Shown: positions 45,377-52,870, counted from the stretch's first letter. The stretch: 52,870 bases of DNA from Acidovorax sp. (GCF_021287135.1 NZ_JAJTBB010000041.1:1-52870), one strand, 5' to 3'. A program made the numbers and translations. Notes: generated by a model not told the origin, from the sequence alone.

Positions 45377-45667
45377 TCAGCTACCTTCGGCCGTTGCAGT
45401 GCGGCCGACGCGCATGGCGTGTGCAGCGGCTTCGGCACGGACGGCAGCACGGTCCACCGTCGAGGTGTAGGTCACGATGCGCGAGCCAGCAGGTTCCTGG
45501 CTGCGCGTCTGCGCGGCAGCGGCAGCTTCGGCTGCGACTTCGGCGCGGGTGCGGCTGGTCTGGTACTGGGTGGCGTACTGCGAAGCGTCGGCTTCGTCGG
45601 CCATGGCGCCAAACGAGGCAAAGGCTGCAACGGCGGCAAGGGCCAGGTAGCGAGCGTTCTTGGTCAT
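45377..45667 (-). CDS. Secreted DUF4148 protein (copy 2)
   Basis: A 96-residue paralog of the next gene: same signal (AAFASFGAMA) and core YQTSRTRAEVAAEA and RSQEPAGSRIVTY. More than half the positions match by eye, showing a tandem duplication with later divergence at the C-terminus. AAGTCC precedes the ATG. It is preceded by a 499-bp spacer that probably holds its promoter. Confidence 0.85.
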   Translation of the reverse strand: MTKNARYLALAAVAAFASFGAMADEADASQYATQYQTSRTRAEVAAEAAAAAQTRSQEPAGSRIVTYTSTVDRAAVRAEAAAHAMRVGRTATAEGS

Positions 45668-46166
45668 GATGAAAGTCCTTGGGTCAAAAAAGCGTCTCAA
45701 AAAAGCCGGTGCGAAACTCTGTCAATCCATGCTTTGCGCCGGGTTCGGTGAGTCGCCTTTGCGGGTTCGGCTCATCGATGGGATGAACTGTACGCCGCAG
45801 GGGACCAAAGAAAAACCGGCTGGTCGCAAACTAACTGTTCCGGTTTTGGAAACAATGCGCCCCCAATTTCCTGGCAGGTGCATCCCGGAAGCCGCTGCAG
45901 CGGGCTGCAAAGCGTTGTTGAACATGGGGGCTATCGTGCCCGGCCGCGGGCGCGGCGTCGTCTCGCCACGGTTTCGCTTCTTTTCAGTTTGTTTCGCTTG
46001 CCGGCCGATGCAACAGAAGCGAAACACCTGGCGCAGCGTTTCGCCCACAAAAGGGCCCGCCTGGGGCTTGCGCGGGTTGCGCCGCCGGGGCTTATGGGCT
46101 GAAATGTTTCCAGCATGCCGCACCCTGGCGCGCTGCGTCCATCCAGGCTCTCAGAGGGAGGTTCCC
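45668..46166. other. Divergent 499-bp spacer between DUF4148 and CBS genes
   Basis: No credible gene. It carries an AT-richer stretch near 45810-45870 (likely promoter area for the DUF4148 gene) and a cluster of GTTTCGCTT elements (45971-46045). An open frame reading from 45660 into the CBS gene is a GC-driven extension and is rejected. Confidence 0.6.
45971..46045. promoter_or_regulatory. Cluster of GTTTCGCTT elements
   Basis: GTTTCGCTT at 45971-45979 and again at 45991-45999 (20 bp apart, two helical turns), its inverse AAGCGAAAC at 46017-46025, and GTTTCGCC at 46038-46045. Repeats at helical spacing are typical of regulator sites. The binder is unknown. The CBS gene starts 122 bp downstream. 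Confidence 0.4.
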
Positions 46167-46604
46167 ATGACCGTCGTCTCGAAAATTCTCCAGTCCAAGC
46201 CCGATGCCACCGTGTACTCCGTCGCCCCTGGGGCCTCGGTGTTCGATGCGCTCCAGCTGATGGCGGCCAAGGGCATTGGCGCCTTGCTCGTCACCGAAGG
46301 CGAATCCATCGTGGGGATCTTCACGGAGCGCGACTATGCCCGCAAGATTGCGCTCATGGGGCGGACCTCGTCACTCACGCAGGTGCGGGACGTGATGACC
46401 ACGGCCGTCCTGTTCGTGCGCCCCGACCAGACCAGCGAACAGTGCATGCAGATCATGAGCAACAACCGGCTGCGCCACCTGCCCGTGGTCGAGGGCGGCA
46501 AGCTCGTGGGCATGATCTCCATCGGCGACCTGGTCAAGGACATCATCTCCGAGCAGAAATTCATCATCGAGCAGCTGGAGCAGTACATCTCCGGCAGCCG
46601 TTAA
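46167..46604 (+). CDS. CBS-domain pair protein
   Basis: A 145-residue cytoplasmic protein consisting of two CBS motifs: GIGALLVTEGESIVGIFTER and RLRHLPVVEGGKLVGMISIG. CBS pairs bind adenosine nucleotides and regulate partners or act alone. A strong ribosome site (GAGGGAGG) precedes the ATG. It is convergent with nrtD. Confidence 0.9.
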   Translation: MTVVSKILQSKPDATVYSVAPGASVFDALQLMAAKGIGALLVTEGESIVGIFTERDYARKIALMGRTSSLTQVRDVMTTAVLFVRPDQTSEQCMQIMSNNRLRHLPVVEGGKLVGMISIGDLVKDIISEQKFIIEQLEQYISGSR

Positions 46605-46698
46605 GGGCAGTCCCCGGAAGGGCGCTACGCTACTTCGTTCTCTCGGGGCGTGCGCGGGGGGAGGGGCACTTCCCCCCCGAGTGCGCCCGCCCGGTTGC

Positions 46699-47511
46699 TC
46701 AAGCCGCCTTTTCCACGTGCCCCTGGCGCGTGTACAGGAAGTCGATCACCGCCTTGCGGCAGTGCACGTAGCGCGGGTCTTCGGCCAGTTCCACGCGCTT
46801 GCGCGGACGGGGCAGGTCCACGGCCAGCACTTCGCCGATGGTGGCAGCCGGGCCGTTGGTCATCATCACGATCTTGTCGGACAGCAGCACTGCCTCGTCC
46901 ACGTCGTGCGTCACCATGACCACGGTGCTCTGCGTGCGGGCCACGATGTCCAGCAGCTCGTCCTGCAGCTTGGCGCGGGTGAGGGCATCGAGCGCGCCGA
47001 AGGGCTCGTCCATCAGCAGCACCTGGGGTTCCATGGAGAGCGCCCGGGCAATGCCCACGCGCTGCTTCATGCCGCCGGAGATTTCGCCGGGGCGTTTCTG
47101 CCCGGCGTGGGTCAGGCCCACCAGGGCCAGCGCGGCGTCGGTGCGGGCCTTGAGCTGGGCTTTGGTTTCCTTGCCGCCAAACACGCGTTCCACCGCCAGG
47201 TAGATGTTGTCAAAGCAGGTCAGCCAGGGCAGCAGCGAGTGGTTCTGAAACACGACGGCGCGCTCGGGGCCGGGGCCCTTGATCTCCTTGTTGGCGCACA
47301 GCAGCGAGCCGTTGGTGGGCGTGGTCAGGCCCGCGATCAGGTTCAGCAGCGTGGACTTGCCGCAGCCCGAGTGGCCGATCAGCGCCACGAACTCGCCCTT
47401 GGCGATGGTGAGGTGGATGCCCTTCAGCGCCGGGAACAGGCCCTTGGCGGTCTTGAAGGTCTGCTCGACGCCGTGGATCTCGATGAACTTGGTGGTGTGA
47501 GAGGTGTGCAT
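46699..47511 (-). CDS. nrtD: Nitrate ABC transporter ATP-binding protein
   Basis: A 270-residue ABC ATPase with Walker A GHSGCGKST, signature EISGGMKQRVGIARAL and Walker B VLLMDEPFGALDALTR. The NrtD/SsuB/TauB branch fits. It energises nitrate uptake with the NrtB permease. CAGGAG lies 8 nt before the ATG at 47511; an ATG 10 codons upstream is weaker. It is the last gene of the nrtABD set, 108 nt after nrtB, with hairpins of a dispersed repeat in between. Confidence 0.9.
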   Translation of the reverse strand: MHTSHTTKFIEIHGVEQTFKTAKGLFPALKGIHLTIAKGEFVALIGHSGCGKSTLLNLIAGLTTPTNGSLLCANKEIKGPGPERAVVFQNHSLLPWLTCFDNIYLAVERVFGGKETKAQLKARTDAALALVGLTHAGQKRPGEISGGMKQRVGIARALSMEPQVLLMDEPFGALDALTRAKLQDELLDIVARTQSTVVMVTHDVDEAVLLSDKIVMMTNGPAATIGEVLAVDLPRPRKRVELAEDPRYVHCRKAVIDFLYTRQGHVEKAA

Positions 47512-47562
47512 GGGGAACTCCTGGTTTTTCGCGAGGACCACCGTGGAACCGGCTTTGCCGGG

Positions 47563-47605
47563 CCACCGGTGGTGCCCCCTTGAGGGGGTGACGCGCCGCA
47601 GGCGC
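47563..47605. repeat. Hairpin-rich repeat between nrtB and nrtD
   Basis: CCACCGGTGG (47563-47572), CCCCC-TTGA-GGGGG (47575-47588) and GCGCC-GCA-GGCGC (47593-47605) in a row. This pattern recurs in Acidovorax-type genomes. In the nrt transcript it could lower or stabilise nrtD expression. Confidence 0.55.
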
Positions 47606-47619
47606 GGCTCAGGGGTGGG

Positions 47620-48579
47620 TCAAGTCTTGACCTCTTCGAATGTGAATGCGGTTGCCAGCTTGATGAGCGCCATCTCCAGCAGCAGCCCGACGATGCCGAT
47701 CACGAAGATCGCGATGATGATGTTCTTGACGTTGAGGTTGTTCCACTCGTCCCATACCCAAAAGCCGATGCCCACGCCGCCGGTCAGCATCTCGGCCGCC
47801 ACGATCACCAGCCAGGCGGTGCCCACGGCCAAGCGCACGCCGGTGAGCATGTAGGGCAGCACGGCGGGGAAGAGGATTTTGGTGGCGATCTTCCATTCGC
47901 TCAGGTTCAGCACGCGGGCCACGTTCATGTAGTCCTGCGGCACGCGCTGCACGCCCACGGCGGTGTTGATGATCATGGGCCAGATGGAGCAGATGAAGAT
48001 GGTCCAGATGGCGGCCGGGTTGGCGCCCTTGAACACCAAGAGGCCAATGGGCAGCCAGGCGAGGGGCGACACCGGCCGCAGCAGGCTGATGAGCGGGTTG
48101 AACATGCGCGAGAGAAACGCAAAGCGCCCGATGACAAAGCCCGCCGGAATGCCCACCAGCGCCGCCATGCCGAAGCCGACGGCCACGCGCTCCAGCGACA
48201 TCAGCACGTTCCAGCCCACGCCCTGGTCGTTGGGGCCGTTGCGGTAGAAGGGGTTGCTGAACACGTCGAGCGCCTGCTTCCACGTCTCCAGCGGGCTGGG
48301 GATGCTGCCGCCCGTGGTGCCGGACACCACGGCCCACAGGCCGATGAGCAGGCCCAGGCCGCACAGCGGCGGCAGCACCGCCATCCAGAAGCTGCGCGAC
48401 AGGGCCGCCCAGTCGCGCGGCGTGCGCGCCGGGCGGGCGACGGGCGTTGTCGTAGGGACAGGTTTTGAGGTATTTTGGGCTCTGGAGCCCGTGGATAAAG
48501 CGCTGGCAGCTACATTATTCATAGCGTTCTGCGCCGTGGGGGCGGCATCCAACGGGGCGTGAAAGACGGCACTGACCAT
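47620..48579 (-). CDS. nrtB: Nitrate ABC transporter permease
   Basis: A 319-residue inner-membrane protein with about six transmembrane helices. The binding-protein-dependent permease signature is near KIATKILFPAVLPYMLTGVR, with EMLTGGVGIGFWVWDEW after it. Residues about 19-40 (in the soluble N-terminal tail) come from an in-frame copy of the dispersed repeat. It lies 75 nt after nrtA and is followed by nrtD. Confidence 0.9.
   Translation of the reverse strand: MVSAVFHAPLDAAPTAQNAMNNVAASALSTGSRAQNTSKPVPTTTPVARPARTPRDWAALSRSFWMAVLPPLCGLGLLIGLWAVVSGTTGGSIPSPLETWKQALDVFSNPFYRNGPNDQGVGWNVLMSLERVAVGFGMAALVGIPAGFVIGRFAFLSRMFNPLISLLRPVSPLAWLPIGLLVFKGANPAAIWTIFICSIWPMIINTAVGVQRVPQDYMNVARVLNLSEWKIATKILFPAVLPYMLTGVRLAVGTAWLVIVAAEMLTGGVGIGFWVWDEWNNLNVKNIIIAIFVIGIVGLLLEMALIKLATAFTFEEVKT
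48462..48525 (-). repeat. Dispersed palindromic repeat, copy 8 (in frame inside nrtB)
   Basis: Minus strand: CGCTATGAATAATGTAGCTG, CCAGCGCTTTATCC, GGGCTCCAGAGCCCAAAATA. It encodes residues about 19-40 of the NrtB N-terminal tail without a stop. Confidence 0.8.
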
Positions 48580-48654
48580 GGTGTTTTCTCCGGAGTGCAG
48601 GGCTTGCGGGAAGGGCGGGTAAGGGCGGGGAAGATTGGGGTTACGGTGCGGCCG

Positions 48655-49899
48655 TCAGGCCTTGATCTTGAAGCCGTCGGCGTACTTGGCGGGGTCCTTG
48701 CCGTCCCACACCACGCCGTCCATGAGCTTGCTGCTGCGCATCGGGTCCTTGGGCACATTGATCTTCATGGCGCCGGCCACCGACTTGTACAGGTCGACCT
48801 GGTTGATCTGCTTGGCCACGCCCAGGTAGTCGGGGTGGTCCTTCAGCAGGCCCCAGCGCTTGTGCTGCGTGAGGAACCACATGCCGTCGGACAGGTACGG
48901 GAAGTTCACCGCGCCATCGTTGAAGAACTTCATGTGGTTGGGGTCGTCCCAGGTCTTGCCCAGGCCGTTCTGGTAGCGGCCCAGAATGCGCTGGTTGATG
49001 GCGTCCACGCTGGTGTTCACGTAGGCCTTGCCGGCCACGGTCTCGGCCATCTTCATCTTGTTGGACAGGCTGGCATCGATCCACTGGCTGGCTTCCAGCA
49101 CCGCCATCATCACGGCGCGCGTGGTGTTGGGGTACTTCTTGACGAAGTCGGCCGTGGTGCCCAGCACCTTTTCGGGGTGGTCTTTCCAGAGGTCCTGCGT
49201 GGTGTTGGCGGTGATGCCGATGCCGTCCATGATGGCGCGGTGGTTCCAGGGCTCGCCCACGCAGAAGCCGTCCATGTTGCCCACGCGCATGTTGGCCACC
49301 ATTTGCGGCGGCGGCACGGTGATGAGCTTGGCGCCCGACAGCGGGTTGATGCCCGCTGCGGCCAGCCAGTAGTGCATCCACATGGCGTGGGTGCCGGTGG
49401 GGAAGGTGCCGGCAAAGGTGTATTCGCGCTTTTCCTTGGCCATCAGCTTGGCGAGCGACGGGCCGTCCACCGCGCCCTTGTCGGCCAGCGCCTTCGACAG
49501 CGTGATGGCCTGGCCGTTGTGGTTCAGGCCCATGAGCACGGCCATGTCCTTCTTGGGGCCTGCCGTGCCCAGGTGCACGCCATACACCAGGCCGTAGAGC
49601 ACATGGGCAAAGTCCAGCTCGCCGTTGACCAGCTTGTCGCGCACGCCGGCCCAGGAGGCTTCCTTGGTGGGGATGATGGTGACGCCGTACTTCTTGTCGA
49701 AGCCCAGCACCGAGGCCATCACCACGCTGGCGCAGTCGGTCAGGGGGATGAAGCCGATCTTGACTTCCTTCTTCTCCGGAGCGTCCGAACCCTGGGCGTG
49801 CACCAGCGCGCGCAGGGCGGGGCTGACGCCCACAGCGCCCACGGTGGCGGCCTGCAGCACGGTGCGGCGGTGGAGGCGGGTCTTGAGCAGATCGGTCAT
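48655..49899 (-). CDS. nrtA: Nitrate ABC transporter substrate-binding protein (NrtA/CmpA family)
   Basis: A 414-residue periplasmic protein with a Tat-type signal (RLHRRTVLQAATVGAVG). Then EVKIGFIPLTDCASVVMAS and MRVGNMDGFCVGEPWNHRAI, both typical of NrtA/CmpA. The export signal argues against its being NasS, the cytoplasmic repressor that resembles NrtA. The ATG at 49899 follows GAGGAAACG. A long leader with ANTAR-type hairpins and a terminator precedes it. Confidence 0.92.
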   Translation of the reverse strand: MTDLLKTRLHRRTVLQAATVGAVGVSPALRALVHAQGSDAPEKKEVKIGFIPLTDCASVVMASVLGFDKKYGVTIIPTKEASWAGVRDKLVNGELDFAHVLYGLVYGVHLGTAGPKKDMAVLMGLNHNGQAITLSKALADKGAVDGPSLAKLMAKEKREYTFAGTFPTGTHAMWMHYWLAAAGINPLSGAKLITVPPPQMVANMRVGNMDGFCVGEPWNHRAIMDGIGITANTTQDLWKDHPEKVLGTTADFVKKYPNTTRAVMMAVLEASQWIDASLSNKMKMAETVAGKAYVNTSVDAINQRILGRYQNGLGKTWDDPNHMKFFNDGAVNFPYLSDGMWFLTQHKRWGLLKDHPDYLGVAKQINQVDLYKSVAGAMKINVPKDPMRSSKLMDGVVWDGKDPAKYADGFKIKA

Positions 49900-49924
49900 G
49901 GGGCGTTTCCTCGTTGCGGCAAAA

Positions 49925-49989
49925 AACAAAAAAGGCGTCCCCTCCAGGCCGCTTGCTTGCACAAGCCGGCACAGGAGGGGGACGCCTTT
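49925..49989 (-). terminator. Leader terminator of the nrt operon
   Basis: RNA AAAGGCGTCCCCCTCC pairs with GGAGGGGACGCCTTT over one bulge, followed by a U-rich tract (TTTTTTGTTTTTT). It lies about 25 nt before nrtA. An antiterminator is needed for expression. Its stem shares GGCGTCC with the nas leader. Confidence 0.88.
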
Positions 49990-50022
49990 GTCCGGGGGGC
50001 AGGCCCTTGCGGGGACTGCGGT

Positions 50023-50075
50023 GGCACGAGCCCGTCGTTGGGCCGGTGCCGTAGGGTGGGACCGTCGTTGGTCCC
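50023..50075 (-). promoter_or_regulatory. ANTAR-target dual hexaloop hairpins in the nrtA leader
   Basis: Two hairpins: 50058-50075 GGGACC-AACGAC-GGTCCC, and 50023-50050 with an 11-nt stem and the same AACGAC loop. Both have A1 and G4, the hallmark of RNAs bound by ANTAR antiterminators. The first begins at the predicted transcript start. The stems differ in sequence but the loops are identical, a sign of functional conservation. Confidence 0.82.
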
Positions 50076-50086
50076 GCACCGGGTCA

Positions 50087-50102
50087 TGCAAGCGACGTGC
50101 CA
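50087..50102 (-). promoter_or_regulatory. Sigma-54 promoter of the nrt operon
   Basis: Minus strand TGGCACGTCGCTTGCA matches the -24/-12 consensus TGGCAC-N5-TTGCA fully. Transcription would start near 50076, giving a leader of about 177 nt to nrtA. Confidence 0.85.
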
Positions 50103-50130
50103 GCAAAGCGCAGCACCACGGCGGGGCTGT

Positions 50131-50192
50131 GATTGCTATGTTTTTGATAGCTGCTTGCGCGCATGGGTGGGCGCCTGAGGGCGTTTTTAGTG
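50131..50192. repeat. Dispersed palindromic repeat, copy 9 (upstream of the nrt promoter)
   Basis: GATTGCTATGTTTTTGATAG, CTGCTTGCGCGCATGG, GGCGCCTGAGGGCG. It lies between the sigma-54 promoter and the candidate enhancer sites. Confidence 0.65.
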
Positions 50193-50265
50193 CTGAGAAG
50201 CGATCGGGCCGCGGGAGCAGCCGGGTGCGCAGGCGGCCACAAGGCGCCGTCCAGACACCGCCCAT

Positions 50266-50296
50266 GCACTGTGTTTGTGCGTTGCACCACGGTGCA
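50266..50296. promoter_or_regulatory. Candidate NtrC sites upstream of nrt
   Basis: GCAC-N7-GTGC at 50266-50280, then the adjacent TGCACC-AC-GGTGCA at 50283-50296. They lie about 165-195 bp upstream of the sigma-54 promoter, a usual enhancer distance. The second has a shorter spacer than standard. Confidence 0.5.
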
Positions 50297-50346
50297 TCGC
50301 GCCCGGGCAGGGTGGGGTTGGGGTGGGGCCGGGTGCAGGGCGGCCG

Positions 50347-50973
50347 TCAGCCCAGCAGGTCCATCACGTCCAGCATGCGCTGGGCCACCTCCACCAGCTT
50401 GAGGCCCTTGTCCATGGCTGTCTTGCGCAGCTTCTCGTAGGCCGCCTGTTCGCTCAGGCCCTGGCGCTCCATCAGCAGGCCCTTGGCCCGGTCGATGGTC
50501 TTGCGGTCCTTGAGTTCGTTCCTGGCGTCGGCCAGTTCGGCGCGCAGGGCTTGCTCGTGCTGGAAGCGCGCCACCGCCACGTGCAGGATGGGGCGGATGC
50601 GCTGCGGCGCCAGCCCCGCCACGATGTAGGCCGACACGCCCGCCGCCACGGCATCCTGGACGTGCGAGGTGTCCTCGTCGTTGGTGAACATCACGATCGG
50701 GCGGCGGGCGTCCCGCGTTGCCATCACCACATGCTCCAGCGCATCGCGCGCCTCGCTTTCGGCGTCCACGATGATGAGGTCAGGCTGCAGCTGCGCAATG
50801 CGCTCGCTCAGGAAGACGTCGGCCGGGAGGGTGGCCACCAGATTGAAGTTGTTTTCCAGCAGCCCGATGCGCAGCGCCCGCGACCTTTCTGCCTGCTGCA
50901 GGGCGTGCTCATCGTCGGCATCGGCAACGGCCAGATCCGGGGCAACCACGACGATACGCAGGGACTCGTTCAT
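50347..50973 (-). CDS. nasT: ANTAR-domain antiterminator NasT
   Basis: A 208-residue cytoplasmic regulator: a receiver-like domain (Asp70 in LIIVDAES) and a C-terminal ANTAR domain (about 145-205: RKTIDRAKGLLMERQGLSEQ, then AAYEKLRKTAMDKG). NasT proteins bind dual-hexaloop leader RNAs and prevent termination; NasS normally holds them inactive without nitrate. No nasS is seen nearby. A -24/-12 site ends a few bases before the ATG at 50973, and there is no clear ribosome site. It lies upstream of nrtA on the same strand. Confidence 0.9.
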   Translation of the reverse strand: MNESLRIVVVAPDLAVADADDEHALQQAERSRALRIGLLENNFNLVATLPADVFLSERIAQLQPDLIIVDAESEARDALEHVVMATRDARRPIVMFTNDEDTSHVQDAVAAGVSAYIVAGLAPQRIRPILHVAVARFQHEQALRAELADARNELKDRKTIDRAKGLLMERQGLSEQAAYEKLRKTAMDKGLKLVEVAQRMLDVMDLLG

Positions 50974-50985
50974 GCCCGGAGGGCA

Positions 50986-51001
50986 AGCAATATTTACGCC
51001 A
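50986..51001 (-). promoter_or_regulatory. Possible sigma-54 promoter of nasT
   Basis: Minus strand TGGCGTAAATATTGCT has GG-N10-GC spacing and fits the -24/-12 consensus except two bases. The start site would fall about 2 nt before the nasT ATG, giving a leaderless message or indicating a different start. Confidence 0.45.
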
Positions 51002-51176
51002 CAAAGTGGTGCATTTGCGCCACGCCCCGGGGCGGCGCGGCGCCGGTTGGGCGCCGTTGCGGGGCCTGAATGTTGCTAATAGTGTCTGAAACGGCAGGGC
51101 ATACCCGGTACCGTCACCCTGGCGACTCGCATATACATCTGGTCACATTCACATCCACAGAGAGAAGGAAATTGGC

Positions 51177-52343
51177 ATGAACACACAGGTGCGTCGGAGG
51201 ACTGTCTCGACCGCATTGGCGTGCGCCGCCCTGGCAGCCGCCGCAGCCGTGGGCTTGTCGGGCTGCAGCAAGGTGCCGGACACCGTGAAGATCGGTGTGG
51301 CCCAACCGCTGAGCGGGCCGCTGGGCGCGCTGGGGCACGACTTGCTCAATGGCGTGAACCTGGCGGTGGCCGAGCTGAACAAGGGCGGCTACACGGTGGA
51401 CGGCAAGCGCGTGACGCTGGAGGTGGTGTCGGTGGACGACAAGGCCGACGCGGCCACCGGCAAGACCGTGGCGCAGCAGCTGGTGGACGCTGGCGTGGTG
51501 GCGGTCATCGGGCACCTGAATTCCGGCGTGAGCATCGAGGCCGCGCCCATCTATGCCGCCAAGGACATTCCGCAGCTGGCCATCTCCACCAACCCCAAGT
51601 TCACCCAGCTGGGCCTGCCCACCACCTTCCGCATGGTGGCCAACGACACGCTGCAGGCCCGCGCCATGGGCTCGTTCGCCGCCACGCAGCTGGGTGCCTC
51701 CCGCTACGCCGCCCTGGACGACGGCACGCCCTACGGCAAGGGGCTTGCCGACGGTGCCGCCGCGCAGCTGCGGGCCGACAAGAAGGAGGTGGTGGTGCGC
51801 AAGTCGTTCGACGACAAGACCACGGCCTTTGATGCCCTGGCGACGGAGCTCAAGGCGGCCCAGGTGGAGGTCATCGTGTCCACGCTCAACGACTTCCAGG
51901 CGCTGGCCCTGCTGGAGGCACTGCGCAAGGTGGGCCATACCAAGGTCAGCATGCTCGGCGGAGACACCATCAAGACCACCGACATGACCAAGGGCGCCGG
52001 CATCATCGAGGGCATGTACGCCACGTCCCCCGTGCTGGAGGCCAAGGAGTTCACCGCCGGCAAGGCCTTCCTGGAAAAGTACATCGAGGCCTACAAGAAG
52101 CCGCCGGCCTATGGCGGGCATTACAGCTACGACAGCATGTACGTGCTGTCCGCGGCGATCCAGAAGGCCAAGTCCGCCGACCCCAAGGAGATCGGCAAGG
52201 TGCTGCACAGCATCAATGGCTACGCGCCGGTGACGGGCACCATGACCTGGGACGACAAGGGCGAGCAGCGCTATGGCGCGGTGGGCGTGTACGAACTGCG
52301 CAGCGGCAACTGGGAGCTGCGCATGCGCTCCGACCGCTGGTAG
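51177..52343 (+). CDS. Branched-chain-amino-acid-type ABC binding lipoprotein (LivK-like)
   Basis: A 388-residue binding protein. The signal has a lipobox LSGC (Cys30) and it is therefore a lipid-anchored periplasmic protein. Type I binding-protein signatures: KIGVAQPLSGPLGALGHDLL and VAVIGHLNSGVSIEAAPIYA. A good ribosome site (GAAGGAA) precedes the ATG. The transporter's permease and ATPase are not next to it, so ligand and partners are unknown. It is divergent from nasT; a shared control is not evident. Confidence 0.9.
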   Translation: MNTQVRRRTVSTALACAALAAAAAVGLSGCSKVPDTVKIGVAQPLSGPLGALGHDLLNGVNLAVAELNKGGYTVDGKRVTLEVVSVDDKADAATGKTVAQQLVDAGVVAVIGHLNSGVSIEAAPIYAAKDIPQLAISTNPKFTQLGLPTTFRMVANDTLQARAMGSFAATQLGASRYAALDDGTPYGKGLADGAAAQLRADKKEVVVRKSFDDKTTAFDALATELKAAQVEVIVSTLNDFQALALLEALRKVGHTKVSMLGGDTIKTTDMTKGAGIIEGMYATSPVLEAKEFTAGKAFLEKYIEAYKKPPAYGGHYSYDSMYVLSAAIQKAKSADPKEIGKVLHSINGYAPVTGTMTWDDKGEQRYGAVGVYELRSGNWELRMRSDRW

Positions 52344-52382
52344 GCCGGACGCGGCCGTGCCCCGGGTTTTACACTCGGGGCC

Positions 52383-52870
52383 ATGAGCTTGCTGATTCTG
52401 GGGATCGAGTCGTCCTGCGACGAAACGGGTGTGGCCCTGGTGCGTGCCACCGGGAGCGCCGTGCCGACACTGCTGGCGCACGCCCTGCACAGCCAGATCG
52501 AGATGCACCAGGCCTATGGTGGCGTGGTGCCAGAGCTGGCCAGCCGCGACCACATTCGCCGTGTGCTGCCGCTGGCCAAAGAGGTGCTGGCCGAGTCCGG
52601 CCAGACGCTGGCCGATGTGGACGTGGTGGCCTACACGCGCGGCCCGGGTCTGGCGGGGGCGCTGTTGGTGGGCGCGGGCGTGGCCTGCGCGCTGGGTGCC
52701 GCGCTCAACAAGCCGGTGCTGGGTGTGCACCATCTGGAGGGGCATTTGCTGTCGCCCTTTCTCAGCGCCGATCCGCCAGAGTTTCCCTTTGTGGCCCTGC
52801 TCGTTTCGGGCGGCCATACCCAGTTGATGCGTGTGGACGGCGTAGGCCGCTACGAGATCCTGGGCGAGAC
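52383..52870 (+). CDS. tsaD: tRNA N6-threonylcarbamoyladenosine synthase TsaD (partial)
   Basis: The first 162 residues of TsaD, running off the window. [16 protein letters not shown] and the metal-binding [11 protein letters not shown] with VSGGHTQL are intact. TsaD attaches threonylcarbamoyl to A37 of ANN-decoding tRNAs. A TACACT hexamer ends 7 nt before the ATG, enclosed by GCCCCG/CGGGGC arms, suggesting a short or absent leader. Confidence 0.95.
   Translation, partial: MSLLILGIESSCDETGVALVRATGSAVPTLLAHALHSQIEMHQAYGGVVPELASRDHIRRVLPLAKEVLAESGQTLADVDVVAYTRGPGLAGALLVGAGVACALGAALNKPVLGVHHLEGHLLSPFLSADPPEFPFVALLVSGGHTQLMRVDGVGRYEILGE

Noticed and set aside
48655-49899. NrtA-like gene as nasS
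   Set aside because: It has a Tat signal peptide and is followed by permease and ATPase genes, so it is the transporter binding protein.

Overview
The window looks like about 53 kb of chromosome from a Comamonadaceae betaproteobacterium, most like Acidovorax or a close relative. The clues are very high GC, Comamonadaceae-style gene neighbourhoods, tandem DUF4148 genes, a sterol-desaturase-family protein, and many copies of a short palindromic repeat built around TAGCTGCCAGCGCTT. No rRNA, tRNA, CRISPR array, prophage or intact insertion sequence was seen.
Layout. 1-6.4 kb is a signalling block: the end of an EAL protein, a very large hybrid histidine kinase (four PAS, HisKA, HATPase, two receivers, HPt) and a receiver-HD-GYP regulator. 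6.7-12.5 kb holds housekeeping genes (suhB-like, trmJ, cysE, mogA, darP/yjgA, pmbA), with a 269-bp foldback element between darP and pmbA. 12.6-21.8 kb is mixed metabolism and regulation: an SDR protein, three LysR regulators, a patatin-like lipoprotein, a short AraC regulator with a VOC protein and a DUF1801 protein, a tartrate/D-malate-type dehydrogenase and a quinone oxidoreductase. 21.9-30.1 kb has yqeY, rpsU, a membrane GGDEF-EAL protein, a BaiN-like flavoprotein, a DUF4124 protein, a sterol desaturase and a thioesterase.
30.1-38.3 kb, minus strand, is a nitrate-assimilation operon: electron-transfer flavoprotein, a secreted protein with two PilJ/NarX-like P-boxes, nitrate reductase nasA, ybiB, the siroheme methyltransferase cobA and a PilJ-plus-half-MCP protein. 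Its sigma-54 promoter is followed by a leader with a hexaloop hairpin and an intrinsic terminator. 46.7-51.0 kb, also minus strand, carries the matching nitrate ABC transporter (nrtA, nrtB, nrtD) and nasT, an ANTAR antiterminator. The nrtA leader has a near-perfect sigma-54 promoter, two hairpins with identical AACGAC hexaloops and a terminator whose stem shares GGCGTCC with the first leader. This supports NtrC/sigma-54 initiation plus NasT antitermination of both operons. No nasS gene lies in the window, which makes the two P-box proteins candidate nitrate sensors.
Between the nitrate blocks lie a chemoreceptor gene with an in-frame amber codon, a gluconate-type locus (LacI-family regulator, gluconokinase, three TRAP transporter genes), two DUF4148 genes and a CBS protein. 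The window ends with a branched-chain-amino-acid-type binding lipoprotein and the start of tsaD.
The most unusual features are the probable nitrate-sensing regulon with P-box proteins inside it, and the dispersed repeat, which has nine recognisable copies, four of them read in frame within conserved genes.
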